Of a stretch of DNA of 8,059 nucleotides, positions 6,237 to 8,059 are shown in pieces; positions within the stretch are counted from its first letter, which is position 1, and each line of letters begins with the position of its first letter. The notes below the pieces were generated by a model that was not told where the DNA came from, did not search any database, and was given only the letters and a program-made list of their open reading frames with translations. The stretch lies in the NCBI GenBank assembly GCA_945874855.1, contig CAMCIP010000099.1, positions 1-8,059 of the forward strand, given 5' to 3'. Both the position numbers and the translations under genes were made by a program. This DNA comes from Brevundimonas vancanneytii (GTDB lineage: Bacteria; Pseudomonadota; Alphaproteobacteria; Caulobacterales; Caulobacteraceae).

Positions 6237-7124
6237 CTAACGGCGGTCGCCGTCGGGATCAAGGACGAGGTCGGCGACCACGGGGAAATGGTCGGAAATG
6301 ACCTTCCCGCCGATCGAATCGGTCAGGACGGCGAAGCGCGCCACCCCCAGACCGGTTCCGACGAAGAGGTGGTCGATGGCCGCCGCGCCCTGTCCCCGCG
6401 CCGCCTCGAAGCCGTTGTAGGTGCCGGTCGGGCCGAAGACGACCGGGCTCACGGCGCGCGCATCGCTCAGGCCCGAGGCGATCAGGGCGTGGTAGGGCTC
6501 GCTGTCGGGCCCCGTGTTGAAGTCGCCCATCACCACCACACGTGCCGCGCGGCCGTCGATCGTGGCGGGCGACAGGCCCGCGATCATTTCGGCGCAGCCC
6601 AGGCGGGCCTCGGCCCCGACATGGTCGAAATGGGTGTTGCGCACGTCCAGCAGGTCGCCCGTGGTCCGCTCACGCAGGATCACCCGGGTCACGGTGCGTG
6701 GCAGGGCGGCGTCCCAGCCCCGCGACGGCCGGTCCGGCGTCGGCGAGCACCACAGGGTTTGCGTCCTGACAGCCTCGAACCGGGCCCGCCGCCAGAAGAC
6801 CGTGGTGGTCTCGCCCGCGCCCGCGCCGTCGTCGCGTCCCACGCCATAGTGGTCATGATCGGACAGGGCGGCGGCCATCTCGACGACCTGGTGGGGCAGG
6901 GCCTCCTGCAGGCCCAGGACGTCCGGATCCAGGAATCGCATCTGGGCCGTCAGGTGCGGCCGTCTGACGCTCCACGCCGGGTCATCGTCCGGCGCATCAA
7001 ACCGGATGTTGTAGCTGATCACCCGCACCGGCCCGGCGGTCTGGCCCCACGCGGGGTCGGGCCGGGCGGCGCCGACGCAGCACGCCGCAAGGCCGATCAG
7101 GACGAGGGGGAGCGGGCGGAACAT
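6237..7124 (-). CDS. Endonuclease/exonuclease/phosphatase-family protein, exported
   Basis: This 295-residue protein has the EEP (DNase I-like) fold, a metal-dependent phosphodiesterase or phosphatase family; the substrate cannot be read from the sequence. All core motifs are present in order: Ser-Tyr-Asn-Ile at 37-40, Leu-Gln-Glu with Glu74, Asn-Thr-His-Phe-Asp-His with His165, Met-Gly-Asp-Phe-Asn at 199-203, Ile-Asp-His at 250-252 and Ser-Asp-His-Phe with His279. The N-terminal hydrophobic stretch (about 5-20) predicts export. It contains Leu-Ala-Ala-Cys at 12-15, a perfect lipobox but unusually near the start, so lipoprotein versus soluble periplasmic is undecided. I chose ATG 7124 because it gives the signal and has CGGAG seven bases upstream; the frame stays open to TTG 7340, but that extension has no family features. 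The TerC-family gene follows, probably in the same operon. It is divergent from atpH. Confidence 0.92.
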   Translation of the reverse strand: MFRPLPLVLIGLAACCVGAARPDPAWGQTAGPVRVISYNIRFDAPDDDPAWSVRRPHLTAQMRFLDPDVLGLQEALPHQVVEMAAALSDHDHYGVGRDDGAGAGETTTVFWRRARFEAVRTQTLWCSPTPDRPSRGWDAALPRTVTRVILRERTTGDLLDVRNTHFDHVGAEARLGCAEMIAGLSPATIDGRAARVVVMGDFNTGPDSEPYHALIASGLSDARAVSPVVFGPTGTYNGFEAARGQGAAAIDHLFVGTGLGVARFAVLTDSIGGKVISDHFPVVADLVLDPDGDRR

Positions 7125-7211
7125 GTCGGGTCTCCGGGCGGCGGGCCATCCCGGCATCAAGCACGTCGATGCGACCGCGGCACGACGTCCCCTCACAGGC
7201 CCGCCGCTTGG

Positions 7212-7240
7212 TTGCCCCCTGGGACAATAGGTGCTATCCG
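7212..7240 (+). promoter_or_regulatory. Possible promoter of the ATP synthase F1 operon
   Basis: TTGCCC at 7212-7217 and TATCCG at 7235-7240 are spaced by 17 bases, and the latter is preceded by TGC, giving an extended -10 (and GCTA of the Caulobacter-type GCTANAWC). The match is partial. If used, it would give a leader of about 125 bases that includes the inverted repeats at 7287-7301 and 7312-7340. The rest of the 248-bp intergenic stretch shows no gene. Confidence 0.3.
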
Positions 7241-7286
7241 GCGCCCGGCTTAGGCTGAGGTCGTGCACACGCGCATTACCGAGGTG

Positions 7287-7301
7287 TGCTTTCCTAAAGC
7301 A
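7287..7301. repeat. Short inverted repeat upstream of atpH
   Basis: TGCTTT (7287-7292) and AAAGCA (7296-7301) are perfect complements around CCT. It is an AT-rich element in otherwise GC-rich DNA, just before the larger inverted repeat at 7312. TTTC follows, too little for a convincing terminator. A protein-binding site is possible. Confidence 0.35.
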
Positions 7302-7311
7302 TTTCAGGCCT

Positions 7312-7340
7312 TTGACCGGCGCGATGTCGCTGCCGGTCAA
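7312..7340. repeat. Strong inverted repeat (hairpin or operator) in front of the atp operon
   Basis: TTGACCGGC at 7312-7320 and GCCGGTCAA at 7332-7340 are perfect 9-bp complements. Inside them GCGA (7321-7324) and TCGC (7327-7330) are also complementary, so only TG in the centre and one extra T at 7331 break a 13-bp dyad. No T-run follows, which argues against a terminator. It ends 32 bases before the atpH start. It could be a leader hairpin for atpH or a binding site for a dimeric regulator serving both divergent genes. Confidence 0.6.
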
Positions 7341-7372
7341 GCAACCCGAACGACAACCGCGCGGACCTATAC

Positions 7373-7927
7373 GTGGCAGACGAATTCAGGACGACCGAAG
7401 TCGGCGATCGCTATGCCCAGGCCCTGTTCGACCTGGCGGTCGAGACGGGCGCGATCGACGCTGTGCGCGCCGACCTGAAGTCCCTGCGCGCCGCCCAGGG
7501 CGAAAGCCCAGACCTGCGCCGCCTGCTGAGCTCGCCGGTGCTCAAGGCCGGGGATCAGGCGCGCGGCCTGCTGGCCATCGCCGACAAGGCCGGCTTCAAC
7601 CGCACCACCCGCAACTTCCTCGGCCTGCTGGCCCAGAACGGCCGCGCCCGCGATCTCATGGCGGTCTCCGCCGGGTTCGAGCGCCTGTATGCGATCCGGA
7701 CCGGGGCCGTCTCGGCCGAGGTGGTGTCCGCGTCGCCGCTGAACGCGGCCCAGACGGCTGCCATTCTCAAGGCGCTGCGCACGGCCCTGGGCAAGGACCC
7801 GGAAGTCACCGCCCGCGTCGATCCCTCGATCCTCGGCGGGCTGAAGATCAAGGTCGGATCGAAGCTGTTCGACGCCTCGCTCAAGACCAAGCTCGACCAG
7901 ATGAAGTTCGCCCTCAAGCGCGCCTAG
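7373..7927 (+). CDS. atpH: ATP synthase F1, delta subunit
   Basis: The delta subunit is the stator component that joins the top of the F1 catalytic head to the peripheral b stalk of F1Fo ATP synthase, on the cytoplasmic face of the inner membrane. The 184 residues are normal for the family. The N-terminal helical domain contains Arg-Tyr-Ala-Gln-Ala-Leu-Phe-Asp-Leu-Ala at 13-22. The C-terminal signature, Val-Asp-Pro-Ser-Ile-Leu-Gly-Gly-Leu-Lys-Ile-Lys-Val-Gly-Ser at about 148-162, is the OSCP/delta hallmark. The start is GTG at 7373, giving (f)Met-Ala-Asp-Glu-Phe-Arg; there is no in-frame ATG nearby, and only a weak CGGA lies upstream. It is first in the F1 operon, with atpA 73 bases downstream, as in other alphaproteobacteria, where the Fo genes are encoded elsewhere. 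Confidence 0.96.
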   Translation: MADEFRTTEVGDRYAQALFDLAVETGAIDAVRADLKSLRAAQGESPDLRRLLSSPVLKAGDQARGLLAIADKAGFNRTTRNFLGLLAQNGRARDLMAVSAGFERLYAIRTGAVSAEVVSASPLNAAQTAAILKALRTALGKDPEVTARVDPSILGGLKIKVGSKLFDASLKTKLDQMKFALKRA

Positions 7928-8000
7928 GCGCGCGCAGACACCAGAAATGCAGCGGGCCCCGCCGTCCGCCCCATCGAAGACGAAGAACAGAGAGCCCGAC

Positions 8001-8059
8001 ATGGACATCCGCGCCGCTGAAATCTCGGCCATCCTGAAAGCCCAGATCGCCAATTTCGG
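8001..8059 (+). CDS. atpA: ATP synthase F1, alpha subunit (first 19 codons, partial)
   Basis: This is the start of the alpha subunit, the non-catalytic nucleotide-binding partner of beta in the F1 head. Only Met-Asp-Ile-Arg-Ala-Ala-Glu-Ile-Ser-Ala-Ile-Leu-Lys-Ala-Gln-Ile and three more residues are inside the window. This N-terminus (MDIRAAEIS...LK.QI) is typical of alphaproteobacterial AtpA, and the place after atpH agrees. GAGAG at 7990-7994, six bases before the ATG, is a plausible ribosome binding site. The 73-base gap after atpH has no terminator, so co-transcription is likely. Confidence 0.95.
   Translation, partial: MDIRAAEISAILKAQIANF

Noticed and set aside
5401..7253. Plus-strand open frames opposite the TerC-family and EEP-family genes
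   Set aside because: They are shadows rich in His, Gln, Asp and Arg. The minus strand encodes clear membrane segments and catalytic motifs.
7125..7340. N-terminal extension of the EEP protein from the TTG at 7340
   Set aside because: It would place 72 residues before a clear export signal, while ATG 7124 has a good Shine-Dalgarno.
7950..7962. GC-rich self-complementary patch between atpH and atpA
   Set aside because: It has only about four pairs around a three-base loop and no T-run; it is expected by chance in this composition.
7231..8037. Plus- and minus-strand open frames overlapping atpH
   Set aside because: They overlap a clear F1 delta gene in other frames and have no recognisable content.

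Overview
The window reads as chromosomal DNA of a high-GC alphaproteobacterium. Caulobacterales, Brevundimonas- or Caulobacter-like, is my best guess, inferred from strong G/C at third codon positions, the protein sequences, and an F1 ATP synthase operon that begins atpH-atpA. No phage, insertion sequence, CRISPR array, tRNA or rRNA is visible. Coding density is high and composition is even, so nothing points to recent transfer.

Layout. (1) Positions 1-336, minus strand: the N-terminal part of a membrane-anchored protein of unknown function that runs off the left edge. It is divergent from (2) 441-2419, plus strand: an operon of etfB, etfA and a small DUF167/YggU-family gene, with 1-nt gaps between genes. 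EtfBA is the soluble FAD/AMP heterodimer that collects electrons from acyl-CoA and related dehydrogenases and passes them to ETF-quinone oxidoreductase. (3) 2432-5328, plus strand: a well-formed promoter with an inverted repeat between its -35 and -10 boxes, then two exported amidohydrolase-family proteins whose stop and start share one base. The first is a predicted lipoprotein with a full set of candidate metal ligands. The second has a Sec signal peptide and has lost nearly all of the ligands. A rho-independent terminator at 5347-5379 closes the unit and sits between convergent genes. (4) 7124-5398, minus strand: an exported endonuclease/exonuclease/phosphatase-fold protein followed after 32 bases by a TerC-family membrane protein, probably one operon. 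(5) 7373-8059, plus strand: atpH (F1 delta) and the first codons of atpA (F1 alpha), preceded by a 248-bp divergent intergenic region that holds a strong inverted repeat.

Most of the window is housekeeping energy metabolism (electron transfer flavoprotein, ATP synthase). The most interesting part is the tandem amidohydrolase pair: an apparently intact metal-dependent hydrolase coupled to a paralogue that looks catalytically degenerate, driven from a promoter with a candidate operator. Next in interest is the long inverted repeat in front of the ATP synthase operon.
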